Origin: Spongiicolonus versatilis
Lineage (GTDB): Bacteria > Pseudomonadota > Gammaproteobacteria > Arenicellales > Spongiicolonaceae
Assembly (NCBI GenBank): GCA_028286165.1
Contig: JAPYMU010000166.1
Span: 1 to 15,859 of the forward strand
DNA length: 15,859 bases
Reading direction: 5' to 3'
Shown here: piece after piece, positions 6,803 to 14,766 of the stretch
Position numbering within the stretch: position 1 is the stretch's first letter
Layout of the letters: every line of letters starts with the position of its first letter
Made by a program: the position numbers and the translations under genes
The notes under the pieces: model-generated
The model's database searches: none
The model's input: the letters and a program-made list of their open reading frames with translations, nothing else
Told to the model about the DNA's origin: nothing

Positions 6803-7893
6803 GGGAAAAAAATTAAATTGCGCAGCACTTCGCCGCGTTTGGCTTCGGCGATGGCGTCGTTGATTTGCGCCAGCGGATAGCGCGCGCTGATGAGTTCATC
6901 CAGTTTCAGCCGGCCGGCGCGGTAACTGTCGATGAGTTGCGGAATGTCCACATGAATGCGCGCCGCGCCCATCTTGCTGCCGAGGATGCGCTGCGCCTTG
7001 TCGGCGATGCCGAGCACTTCCAGCCGCGCGGTCGCACCGGCCGCCGGCATGCCAACCAGCACCAGCGCGCCGCCGCGCCGCAGCAGCGTGAGTCCCTGTT
7101 CCACCGCTTGTGTGCTGCCGACGGCGACAAAAACATAATCGGCGCCGCCGCCGGTGATGGAGCGCACCGTGGACTTGGCGTCGCCCGTGCCGGGGTTCAC
7201 CACGTGGGTGGCGCCGAAAGCGGTTGCAGCCTTGAGTTTGGCGTCGCTTAGGTCCACCGCGATGTTGGCATGGGCGCCGCAGGCTTTGGCGCCCTGGATG
7301 CAGTTCAGGCCGACACCGCCGGCGCCGATGGTGACGGTGGAACTGCCGGGCCGCACCCCGGCGGTGTTGGTGGCGGCGCCGTGGCCGGTAATCACGCCGC
7401 ACGCCAAAAGCGATGCGGCGGCCAGCGGCACCTCCCGGTCGATGACCACCACTTGCGAGTGGTGCACCACGGTGCGCTCGGCGAAGGCGGCGGTGCGCAG
7501 GCCCTGGGCGACCGGGTTGCCGTCCGAGTCGCGCAGCGGCGAGTCGCGGTCCAGCGGCAGTTTGACGCCGCACACCTGCGGCTCGCCGCGCGCGCAATGA
7601 TGGCAGCGGCCGCATGCGCGCAGCAGGGTGACGACCACGTGGTCGCCGACGCTGACGCCGCCGGCGCCGGCGCCCACCGCCTCCACCACGCCGGCCGCCT
7701 CGTGGCCGTACACCGCCGGCAGCCGCCCGCCCCAGGCGCCGGCGGCGTAGTGGATGTCGCTGTGGCAGATGGCGCAGAACGCGATCCGCACCTGCAGTTC
7801 ACCGTCGGCAGGCGCGGCCAGGCTGAGTTGTTCAAGGGTGAGGGGCGCGCCGAACTTGCGGCACACGGCGGCGTGGATTTTTGTCGCGGTCAT
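6799..7893 (-). CDS. zinc-dependent alcohol dehydrogenase (MDR family)
   Basis: A 364-residue medium-chain dehydrogenase that interconverts an alcohol and an aldehyde or ketone with NAD. Catalytic zinc ligands are C43 (CAICHSD), H64-E65 (GHEAAG) and C165 (LLACGVITG). The structural zinc lobe is complete with C94, C97, C100 and C108. The cofactor fold has GAGGVG at 190-195 and D214 (AVD), which favours NAD over NADP. The TGHGAATNTAGV segment places it near the class III/AdhC-type branch. Because it binds zinc it is not AcuI, the zinc-free acryloyl-CoA reductase often paired with DMSP lyases. It is the first gene of the operon: its stop overlaps the cupin start by four bases. The ATG at 7893 has an A-rich leader and no ribosome-binding site. 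The physiological alcohol is unknown. Confidence 0.9.
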   Translation of the reverse strand: MTATKIHAAVCRKFGAPLTLEQLSLAAPADGELQVRIAFCAICHSDIHYAAGAWGGRLPAVYGHEAAGVVEAVGAGAGGVSVGDHVVVTLLRACGRCHHCARGEPQVCGVKLPLDRDSPLRDSDGNPVAQGLRTAAFAERTVVHHSQVVVIDREVPLAAASLLACGVITGHGAATNTAGVRPGSSTVTIGAGGVGLNCIQGAKACGAHANIAVDLSDAKLKAATAFGATHVVNPGTGDAKSTVRSITGGGADYVFVAVGSTQAVEQGLTLLRRGGALVLVGMPAAGATARLEVLGIADKAQRILGSKMGAARIHVDIPQLIDSYRAGRLKLDELISARYPLAQINDAIAEAKRGEVLRNLIFFP

Positions 7894-7934
7894 GTTTTGT
7901 TTTTGTTTATCGCTGCAGCGGCGGCGGCGTCCAC

Positions 7935-7940
7935 TATAAT
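7935..7940 (+). promoter_or_regulatory. thrC -10 box, near-leaderless
   Basis: A perfect TATAAT stands alone in very GC-rich DNA, nine bases before the thrC GTG. Transcription should start at about 7947-7949, leaving zero to three leader bases. No -35 hexamer is recognisable 16-18 bases upstream. Confidence 0.5.
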
Positions 7941-7949
7941 CGCAAAACA

Positions 7950-9332
7950 GTGAAATATATCAGCACACGCGGCGGCGGCGGGGCGGTGGACTTTGCCGCC
8001 GCCGCGCTGGGCGGGCTGGCCGCCGACGGCGGACTGCTGGTGCCGGCGCGCTGGCCGGCGCTGGGCGATGAAGAATGGCGCGGCTTCGGCGGCCTGTCCT
8101 ACGCCGAACTGGCGGCGCACATCATCGGCCGCTTCAGCGGCGCCAGCGTGCCGCCGGCGACTCTCAACTCCATCACCCGGCGCGCCGCCGCCGCTTTTGA
8201 CCGCCCGGAGGTGGCGCCGCTGCGCGAGGTGGGTGAGGGTTTGTATCTGCTGGAGTTGTTTCACGGCCCGACTTTCGCCTTCAAGGACGTGGCGCTGCAG
8301 TTTCTGGGGCCGCTGCTGGAATTTTTTCTCGCCCGCGACAGCCGCCGCTGCACGGTCATCGGCGCCACTTCCGGCGACACCGGCTCGGCGGCGATTTGCG
8401 CGCTGCGCGGCTTGCCGTCGGTGGAACTGTTCATGCTGCATCCGGCCGGCCGGGTGTCGGAAGTGCAACGGCGGCAGATGACCACGGTGCGCGACGCCAA
8501 CATTCACAATGTCGCCGTCACCGGCACTTTTGACGACTGCCAGGCGATTGTCAAACAACTGTTCGCCGACCGCGGCCTGCGCGAGGGCAAAAACCTCACC
8601 ACCGTCAATTCCATCAACTGGGCGCGCATCGCCGCGCAGGCGGTGTACTACGTGTACGCCGCGCTGCAACTCGGCGCCGGCGCGCGCGGCGTTTCCTTCG
8701 CCGTCCCCAGCGGCAACTTCGGCAACGCCTTCGCCGGCTACGCCGCCCGGCGCATGGGACTCAACATTGCGCGCATCATCATCGGCTCCAACCGCAACGA
8801 CATTCTCACGCGGTTTTTCCACCGCGGCGAGATGCGCGCGCGGCCGGCGGTGGCGACGCTGTCGCCGAGCATGGACATTCAAATCTCAAGCAACTTCGAG
8901 CGGCTGCTGTTTGAACTGCTGGGGCGCGACGCCGGCGCCCTGGCCGCAGCCATGGCCGGGTTCCACGCCCATGGCCGCATCAAAGTGACCGCGGCGCAAC
9001 TGGCTGATGCGCGCCGCCTGTTCACCGCCGCGCGCGCCGACGACGGCCAAACCCGGCGGGAAATCGCCCGCACCTTCCGCGACACCGGTGAGATTGTGGA
9101 CCCGCACACCGCGGTCGCCCTCAGCGCCGCGCGCGCCGCCGGCCACGATAAAAACAACCCGGTCATCGCCCTTGCCACCGCCCACCCGGCCAAATTCGCC
9201 CCGGCCGTGGAACAATCCATCGGCCGCCCGCCGCCCATGCCGCAGCGCCTCGCCGAGGTCATGACGGCCGAAGAAAAATACGTGACGGTAAAAAACGACC
9301 CCGCCGCAGTGCGCGAGTTGCTGGCGGCTTAG
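7950..9332 (+). CDS. thrC: threonine synthase
   Basis: PLP-dependent enzyme that converts O-phosphohomoserine to threonine and phosphate, the last step of threonine biosynthesis. The 460-residue product begins (GTG)KYISTRG, the start seen in many proteobacterial ThrC proteins, and has the long N-terminal domain of the E. coli/Pseudomonas class. The PLP lysine is K112 in HGPTFAFKDVALQFLG. The phosphate-cup sequence GATSGDTGSAA follows, then TVNSINWARIAAQAVYY and VPSGNFGNAFAGY, both diagnostic. The GTG at 7950 is fixed by homology; an in-frame TTG upstream at 7881 would overlap the divergent dehydrogenase gene and include the -10 box. No ribosome-binding site precedes the GTG, consistent with a leaderless message. 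Neither hom nor thrB is next to it. The 3' end faces the DksA-like gene 25 bases away. Confidence 0.95.
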   Translation: MKYISTRGGGGAVDFAAAALGGLAADGGLLVPARWPALGDEEWRGFGGLSYAELAAHIIGRFSGASVPPATLNSITRRAAAAFDRPEVAPLREVGEGLYLLELFHGPTFAFKDVALQFLGPLLEFFLARDSRRCTVIGATSGDTGSAAICALRGLPSVELFMLHPAGRVSEVQRRQMTTVRDANIHNVAVTGTFDDCQAIVKQLFADRGLREGKNLTTVNSINWARIAAQAVYYVYAALQLGAGARGVSFAVPSGNFGNAFAGYAARRMGLNIARIIIGSNRNDILTRFFHRGEMRARPAVATLSPSMDIQISSNFERLLFELLGRDAGALAAAMAGFHAHGRIKVTAAQLADARRLFTAARADDGQTRREIARTFRDTGEIVDPHTAVALSAARAAGHDKNNPVIALATAHPAKFAPAVEQSIGRPPPMPQRLAEVMTAEEKYVTVKNDPAAVRELLAA

Positions 9333-9357
9333 CGCGGGCGGGCCCGGGGGCGGGATC

Positions 9358-9723
9358 TCAGCGCATTCTCCTGGCGCGGGCCTCCTGTTGTTCCTTGCAT
9401 TTGACGCACACCGTGCTTTCCGGGACGGCGAGGAGTCTTTGCGGGGGGATTTCGGTTGCGCATTCTTCGCAGATGCCGAAGTCTTCGTCGTCCACCCGCC
9501 CCAGCGCGCTTTTCAGTTGCGCCAGTTGGTTCTGCTTCTGCTGCAGGGCGGTGCGCGCCAGTTCCTGGCGGTTCAGGACTTCGGCGCGGTCCAGGCGGCC
9601 GATGGTGAGGGTCGAGTCCACCGGCTGCGCCTTGCTTTCCAGTTCGCGCGCGGCCTCTTCGGTCGCGGAAATTTCCGCGCCGATTTTTTTGCGCAACTTG
9701 GCGCGTCTGGCGGTGCTCAGCAT
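9358..9723 (-). CDS. TraR/DksA-family zinc-finger protein
   Basis: A 121-residue relative of DksA, which binds the RNA polymerase secondary channel and modulates transcription with ppGpp. A long N-terminal helical region (residues 1-78) should form the coiled coil. It contains the STLTIGRLDRAEVLNRQ segment common to short DksA/TraR proteins. The C4 zinc finger is intact: C85 and C88, seventeen residues, then C106 and C109 (CEEC ... CVKC), within FGICEECATEIPPQRLLAVP. The DxxDxA tip of classical DksA is not present, so this is a DksA-like paralogue and not necessarily the housekeeping factor. The ATG at 9723 is four bases after the yigI stop, so the two genes form an operon. No strong ribosome-binding site is visible. 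Confidence 0.88.
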   Translation of the reverse strand: MLSTARRAKLRKKIGAEISATEEAARELESKAQPVDSTLTIGRLDRAEVLNRQELARTALQQKQNQLAQLKSALGRVDDEDFGICEECATEIPPQRLLAVPESTVCVKCKEQQEARARRMR

Positions 9724-9727
9724 GGAT

Positions 9728-10192
9728 TCAGGCTACCACATATGCGCCGGTGCCGGCGGCGATGAGTTGCCCGCGCTCGTTATGCAATTCCATGCGCGCC
9801 ACCGCGACTTTGTTGCCGTGGCGCATGATATGGGCGGTGGCGGTGAAACGCCGGCCGAGTCCGGGGCGCAAATAGTCCACGCGCAGGTCAATGGTGCCGA
9901 TGCGGCTGAAGCGGGCGGCCACCTCGTCCACCGGCGCGGCGCTCATGCGCACCGCCACTTCGCGGAACGCGGCCAGGCCGCCGGCCACGTCAAGACACGT
10001 GGAGATCACCCCGCCGTGCAGCACGCCGCGCGTGAAGTTGCCCACCAGGTCGCCGTGCATGTCCACCGCCACCGCCACCGGCGCGCGGTCCACGGTGACA
10101 ATTTCCAGCCCGAGAAAGCGGTTGAAGCAAATCTGCTCGGCGAAAATGCGGCGCAGCAGGGCGCTGATTTCAGGGCGGACAACGTCGGACAC
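9728..10192 (-). CDS. yigI: acyl-CoA thioesterase, hotdog fold (YigI-like)
   Basis: A 154-residue PaaI-type hotdog thioesterase that closely resembles E. coli YigI, which hydrolyses medium- and long-chain acyl-CoA. Shared blocks include FNRFLGLE, the catalytic-loop pattern GN...LHGGVISTCLDVAGG (residues 51-72), RIGTIDLRVDYLRPG, and RHGNKVAVARMELHNERG. In this fold the HGG loop and the following helix bind the CoA thioester, and D68 is the likely acidic catalytic residue. The enzyme should be cytoplasmic and may trim acyl-CoA or protect CoA pools. The start is GTG at 10192. A TATAAT on the minus strand (10236-10241) could drive it with a leader of about 37 bases. It lies four bases upstream of the DksA-like gene. 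Confidence 0.88.
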   Translation of the reverse strand: MSDVVRPEISALLRRIFAEQICFNRFLGLEIVTVDRAPVAVAVDMHGDLVGNFTRGVLHGGVISTCLDVAGGLAAFREVAVRMSAAPVDEVAARFSRIGTIDLRVDYLRPGLGRRFTATAHIMRHGNKVAVARMELHNERGQLIAAGTGAYVVA

Positions 10193-10235
10193 GGCGGGGC
10201 CTGGCGCGGCGGGGCGGTTGCGGGAGGCGGGGCGG

Positions 10236-10245
10236 ATTATATAAG
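10236..10245. promoter_or_regulatory. overlapping divergent -10 boxes for yigI and tRNA-Ala
   Basis: The ten bases ATTATATAAG read TATAAT on the minus strand (10236-10241, toward yigI) and TATAAG on the plus strand (10240-10245, toward the tRNA, which starts 11 bases downstream). For the tRNA a partial -35, TTGCGG (10218-10223), lies 16 bases upstream. No good -35 is seen for yigI. The surrounding DNA is almost pure G/C, so the A/T island stands out. Confidence 0.45.
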
Positions 10246-10256
10246 ATGCGCCGCAT

Positions 10257-10332
<76 letters not shown>

Positions 10333-10336
10333 TTTT

Positions 10337-13300
10337 TCAGGCCCGCGCCTGCGCCCGCGCCCGCCGGCCTTCCAGCCACGGCGCCAGCACCGCCAAAAAC
10401 GGCGGCACAATCAGCAGCGTCAGGATGGCCGACAGCGACAGGCCGCCCACCACCACCGAGCCCAGCCCGCGGTAGAGCTCCGAGCCGCTGCCGGGAAACA
10501 GCACCAGCGGCAGCATGCCGAAAACGCTGGTAAGGGTGGACATGAAGATCGGGCGGATGCGGTTGTTGGTGGCGGTGAGGATGGCCCGCCGCGGCGACAT
10601 GTTCTCCCGCCGGGTGTGGAACAGCGTCTGGTGCACCAGCAGGATGGCGTTGTTCACCACGATGCCCACCAAAATGATGAAGCCAAGCATGGACAGCATG
10701 TCCAGGGTCTGGCCGGTGAGCGCGTTCTGCACCGCCAAACCGCCGATGCCGCCGGCCGCGGCCACCGGCACCGACAGCATGATGACCACCGGGTAGACGA
10801 AACTCTCAAACAGCACCGCCATCACCAGGTAGACAATCACCAGCGCCAGCAGCAGGTTAATCAGAATCGCGTTCCACGTCTGGCTCAGTTTGTCGGCGGT
10901 GCCGGAGATGGAAAACTTGATGTTGGACGGCACGCCCTCCTCCTGCAGCGCGCCGATCACCTCGCTGCGGATTAACTCCACCGCCGACTCCAGCGGAATG
11001 GCCGGCGACGGCCGCACTTCCAGGGTGATGGCGCGGAACCGTTCCCGGTGGCGGATGACCACCGGCCCGGCGGTGAGCATGATGTCAGCCAGTGAGTTCA
11101 CCGGCACGATGCTGCCGTCCGGCGTCACCACCGGCAGGTTGTCGATGCCCTGGGTGCGCGCCACCAATCCGTCCGGGCCCTTAAGTACCAGGTCGGTGAG
11201 TTTGCCGTCCAGCGTCACCTCGTCCACGCGCAGGCCGTCGTTAAAGGTGTCCACGGTGTTGGCCAGGTCCACCGCATCCAGGCGGTTGTCGGCCAGCGCC
11301 ACCCGGTTCGGCACCAGCCGCACTTCCGGCGCGCCCAACTCCAGTCCGGGGTTCGGCCGAAACTGCGTTCCCTCGGCGCGCGGCAGGATTTGCGCGATTT
11401 TGCCCACCGCCCGCACCGCCACCTCCAGCAGCGGCTCCAACTCGCCGCCGGAAATGTCCAGGTCGATTTTTTTGCCGCCGCCGATGCCGCGCCCGAAGAT
11501 GGACGGCTGGTTGATAAAACCGAACGTCCCCGGCTCGCGGAACACGGCGCGCTGCAGCGGCGGAATTAATTCCCCGGCGCGCTGCGGGTCATCGGAGATT
11601 GCGCCGAGAAACGTGAGCCCCCGCGTCACCACAAAAAAGAACCGCTCAATGCCGGGCGGCGCGCCGGGCCCGGTTTCACGCGCAATGGCGCCGCCGTCAC
11701 CGCCGCGCACCCACAGCGGGCGGGTGGCCGACTCCACGCCCTCGGCGATGCCGGCCATGGTTTCAAGGTTGTAGCCCGGCGGCGGGATGATGACGCCGAA
11801 CACCAGATTGCGGTTGCCCTCCGGCAGGTAGTCCAACTTCGGCAGGAAGGTGATGGTGAAGGCCAGCGCGCCGGCGGTGATGGCGGCCACCACCAGCAGC
11901 GCGGCCAGGCGGCGGGCGCTGAGGATTTCGGTGTACTTGTTCACCAGCGCGGCCACCAGCGCCGCCGGCCGGTCCACCATGGGCAGCCGCAGACGCGGCG
12001 GTGCCGGGTCCGAAACCACCGTCGCCGATGCCGCACCCACCGTCGACGGCGCCGCATCCACCGTCCGGGAACCGCCGCCGAAGAACTTGCGCGACAGCGA
12101 CGGTATCACGGTGATGGACACCACCAATGACAGGAGCACCGCCACCGAAATGGCCACCGCGATGTCGCGGAACAACTGCCCGGCCTCCAGTTGCATCACC
12201 AGCACCGGCACGAACACCAGTACCGTGGTCAGCGCCGACACCAGCACCGCGCCCCACACCTGCCGCGCGCCGTCCAGCGCCGCCTGCACCGCGCCGATGC
12301 CGCGCTCGCGCAGGCGGTAGATGTTTTCCATGACCACGATGGCCGCGTCCACCACCATGCCCACGGCAAAGGCCAGCCCGGCCAGCGACACCACGTTAAT
12401 GGAACGCCCCATGAACGCCATGGCCACAAACGCGCCCACCACCGACACCGGAATGGCGATGCTCACCACCAACGTGGCGCGCACCGAGCGCAGGAACAGC
12501 AGCAGCACCAGCGCCGCCAGCGTCCCGCCCACCCAGATGTTCTGCTGCACCAGGTCAATGGCCGAGTCGATGTACACCGTCTCGTCGTAGGCCTGCACCA
12601 ACGTCAGCCCGGCCGCCGGCATGGCGTACTGGTTCAGTTCGTCCACCGCCGCGCGCAGGCCGCGCATGGTTTCAATGACGTTGGCGCCGTGCTGGCGCTC
12701 GGCGCTCATGGCCAAACTGGAGGTGCCCAGCATGCGGATGGAGGCGGTGGGGTCGGGGTAGCCGTAGCGCACCTCGGCCACGTCGGCGACGGTGATGCGC
12801 GCCAGCCGGCCGCCGCCGTCACCATCGGCGTGCAGCGCGCGCAGCACCACGTTGCGGATCGGCGCGAGGTCGTTCAACTCGCCCTGGGCGCGCACCACGT
12901 AGCGGCGCTTGCCTTCGGTGACATCGCCGGCCGAAACCGAAATGTTGGCGGCGCGCAGCGCGCGCAGCACGTCGCTCACGGTCAGCCGGTAGGCGGCCAA
13001 CTGCCCGGGCTTCACCACCACCTGAATCTCACGGTTGGAAATGCCGTAAATGTTCAGCCGTGCGACGCCGTCCACCCGCTCCATGCGGTCGCGCACGATG
13101 TCCTCCAGAAAGTCGCCGAACTCATGAATCGGCCGCGCATTGCCGGCCGCGCGGCGGACAATGAACCAGGCGATGGGGCTCTCCTCGCTGCCGGCGATTT
13201 CAAACGTGGGCGCCGAAGCCTCGGCCGGGTAACTGCTCACCCGGTCCAGCCGGTTGGACACCAGCAGCAGCGAGTGGCTCATGTCGGTGCCGATGGAAAA

Positions 13301-13582
13301 CTCCAGGGTGATGCGCCCGCGCCCCTGCTCGGCGGTGCTGGTCACGTTCTGCAGCGCGCTCAGCCCGGACAGTTCCTTCTCCTGCGGGTTGATGATTTCA
13401 CGCTCCACTTCGGCCGGCGCGGCGCCGGGCCACGCCGTGGTGACGGTGATCACCGGCCGGTTCACATCCGGCGTCAACTGGATGGGAATGGTCTGCAGCG
13501 CGACCAGGCCGAACAGCACCGTCATCAGCATCGCCGCCACCACCGACACCGGGCGTTCTATCGCGAGTTTGATTAAGTTCAT
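10337..13582 (-). CDS. RND efflux transporter permease (AcrB/HAE-1 type)
   Basis: A 1081-residue inner-membrane pump subunit that exports drugs or other amphiphiles by proton antiport, working as a trimer with the adjacent fusion protein and an outer-membrane channel not present here. The order is typical: helix 1 (about 12-30), first porter and docking domain, helices 2-6 (about 348-490), helix 7 (about 545-565), second periplasmic domain, helices 8-12. Signatures are FxIGTDM-like at 95-101 and, in helix 4, GMVVDAAIVVMENIYR with D412. The second Asp of AcrB (D408) is Ala here, and helix 10 has GIVVNNAILLVHQ where AcrB carries K940, so the proton relay differs from AcrB. A linker after helix 6 (about 493-530) is rich in Ala, Thr and Val. 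The start ATG is three bases after the fusion-protein stop. Confidence 0.93.
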   Translation of the reverse strand: MNLIKLAIERPVSVVAAMLMTVLFGLVALQTIPIQLTPDVNRPVITVTTAWPGAAPAEVEREIINPQEKELSGLSALQNVTSTAEQGRGRITLEFSIGTDMSHSLLLVSNRLDRVSSYPAEASAPTFEIAGSEESPIAWFIVRRAAGNARPIHEFGDFLEDIVRDRMERVDGVARLNIYGISNREIQVVVKPGQLAAYRLTVSDVLRALRAANISVSAGDVTEGKRRYVVRAQGELNDLAPIRNVVLRALHADGDGGGRLARITVADVAEVRYGYPDPTASIRMLGTSSLAMSAERQHGANVIETMRGLRAAVDELNQYAMPAAGLTLVQAYDETVYIDSAIDLVQQNIWVGGTLAALVLLLFLRSVRATLVVSIAIPVSVVGAFVAMAFMGRSINVVSLAGLAFAVGMVVDAAIVVMENIYRLRERGIGAVQAALDGARQVWGAVLVSALTTVLVFVPVLVMQLEAGQLFRDIAVAISVAVLLSLVVSITVIPSLSRKFFGGGSRTVDAAPSTVGAASATVVSDPAPPRLRLPMVDRPAALVAALVNKYTEILSARRLAALLVVAAITAGALAFTITFLPKLDYLPEGNRNLVFGVIIPPPGYNLETMAGIAEGVESATRPLWVRGGDGGAIARETGPGAPPGIERFFFVVTRGLTFLGAISDDPQRAGELIPPLQRAVFREPGTFGFINQPSIFGRGIGGGKKIDLDISGGELEPLLEVAVRAVGKIAQILPRAEGTQFRPNPGLELGAPEVRLVPNRVALADNRLDAVDLANTVDTFNDGLRVDEVTLDGKLTDLVLKGPDGLVARTQGIDNLPVVTPDGSIVPVNSLADIMLTAGPVVIRHRERFRAITLEVRPSPAIPLESAVELIRSEVIGALQEEGVPSNIKFSISGTADKLSQTWNAILINLLLALVIVYLVMAVLFESFVYPVVIMLSVPVAAAGGIGGLAVQNALTGQTLDMLSMLGFIILVGIVVNNAILLVHQTLFHTRRENMSPRRAILTATNNRIRPIFMSTLTSVFGMLPLVLFPGSGSELYRGLGSVVVGGLSLSAILTLLIVPPFLAVLAPWLEGRRARAQARA

Positions 13583-13585
13583 TGC

Positions 13586-14620
13586 CTACTGCGGCGGCGT
13601 CACTTGCACCGGCCCGCGCGGCGGCAGGCGCTCGTTGCCGCGAATAATCACCAGGTCGCCGGCGCCCACGCCGTCCACCACCTCCAGCCGGCCGCCCACC
13701 GCCTGGCCCAGTTGCACCGGCGTCATGGCGGCCGTGCCGTCGTCCACCACAAACACAAAGTTGGCCCCGCCGCGCTGCACCACCGCGTCCTTGTGCAGGG
13801 TCAGCGCATCGCGCGGCCGGCCGGCCGGAATGTCCACGGTGACGCTCTGCCCGGCCGCGGCGCCGCCGCCCACCCGCGGCATCAGCCGCACCGTCCGCGT
13901 GCGGGTGCGGGAGTTCTCGTCCGGCACCACCGCCCGCACCACCGCCATGCCGGCCGGCCGGCCCTCACCGCCGGCCCGGTAGTCCACTTCAACGCCCGGC
14001 GCCAGGCCGCCGACGCGGTTGTACAGCACCTCCACCTCTATCTCCAGCGAGTTGTCGTCCAGCAGGTCCACCACCGGCCCGCCCACCGCCAGATGCGCGC
14101 CGGCCTCGGCGTACTTGCGCGTCACCACGCCGTCATATGGCGCGGTGATCACCGTGTAGTCATGATTCAGCCGCGCGCGCGATGCCGCCGCCTCGGCCTG
14201 CGCCAGCCGGGCGCGGGCGATGGCCTCCTGCTGGCGGGCGTTTTCAAAGTTGGCCCGCGAGGCCGCCGAGTTGCGCAACGGTTCCAGCCGCCGCCGCTCC
14301 ATTCGCGCCAGGTCCAATTCAGCGCGCCGCGTTGCCGCCACCGCCGCGCTCTCGTCACGCACCGCCGCCGCCACCTGCGCATCCAGCCGCGCCAGCACCT
14401 GCCCGGCGCGCACCCGCTCGCCCACCTGCACCGCCACACTCGCCACCGCCCCGGCGGCGCGCGCCGACACCACCGACCGCCGCGTCGCCACAAACCGCCC
14501 CACCACCGGCACCGTCGCCACCAGCGGCGTCCGCACCACCGGGTCCACGGTCACCAGCGGCGCCTGCTGCGCCATCGCCGGGGAAACCAGAAGAGAAATC
14601 ACCACTAAAAAAACGTTCAC
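13586..14620 (-). CDS. RND efflux periplasmic adaptor (membrane fusion protein)
   Basis: The HlyD/AcrA-type adaptor that bridges the permease and an outer-membrane channel. From the GTG at 14620 it has 344 residues. Residues 1-17 (ending SPAMA, then QQAP) look like a signal peptide, although without a basic N-terminus. The lipoyl half-motif GAVASVAVQVGERVRAGQVL is followed by an Ala/Arg/Glu-rich coiled-coil hairpin, the returning lipoyl half with YTVITAPYDGVVTRKYAEAG, then a beta-barrel and membrane-proximal domain ending near RGNERLPPRG. There is no lipobox cysteine. GTGs at 14605 and 14602 are alternative starts, with GGAGG (14620-14624) placed rather far upstream of them. The promoter position favours leaderless translation from 14620. 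It is cotranscribed with the permease (gap three bases). Confidence 0.9.
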   Translation of the reverse strand: MNVFLVVISLLVSPAMAQQAPLVTVDPVVRTPLVATVPVVGRFVATRRSVVSARAAGAVASVAVQVGERVRAGQVLARLDAQVAAAVRDESAAVAATRRAELDLARMERRRLEPLRNSAASRANFENARQQEAIARARLAQAEAAASRARLNHDYTVITAPYDGVVTRKYAEAGAHLAVGGPVVDLLDDNSLEIEVEVLYNRVGGLAPGVEVDYRAGGEGRPAGMAVVRAVVPDENSRTRTRTVRLMPRVGGGAAAGQSVTVDIPAGRPRDALTLHKDAVVQRGGANFVFVVDDGTAAMTPVQLGQAVGGRLEVVDGVGAGDLVIIRGNERLPPRGPVQVTPPQ

Positions 14621-14626
14621 CTCCCC

Positions 14627-14656
14627 ACAATAAACACCCGGCACGGCGGGCGTCAA
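14627..14656 (-). promoter_or_regulatory. promoter of the RND operon
   Basis: Minus strand TTGACG (14651-14656, 5/6), 18-base spacer, TATTGT (14627-14632, 4/6). The expected transcription start, seven bases past the -10, is the first base of the GTG at 14620, so the message would be leaderless. No operator palindrome or divergent regulator gene is visible. Confidence 0.5.
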
Positions 14657-14766
14657 CATGGGCGGCGGCGTGGAAGAGGTTAATCCCGCCGGCCCGGCTG
14701 CTTTGTGTAAAATCGCCGGACACCCGCGCCTTGGCATGTTTCATGGCGGTTGGGCGGGGCGGCGCA

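Noticed and set aside
6799..7893. The dehydrogenase as AcuI (acryloyl-CoA reductase), expected next to a DMSP lyase
   Set aside because: It has complete catalytic and structural zinc sites, whereas AcuI belongs to a zinc-free branch of the MDR superfamily.
9333..9357. G/C-rich gap between thrC and the DksA-like gene as a terminator
   Set aside because: It holds G/C runs but no clear stem-loop with a T-run in either direction.
12191..13576. 461-codon histidine-rich plus-strand frame opposite the RND permease
   Set aside because: The His/Gln-rich pattern arises from reading GC-rich permease codons backward; no real domains.
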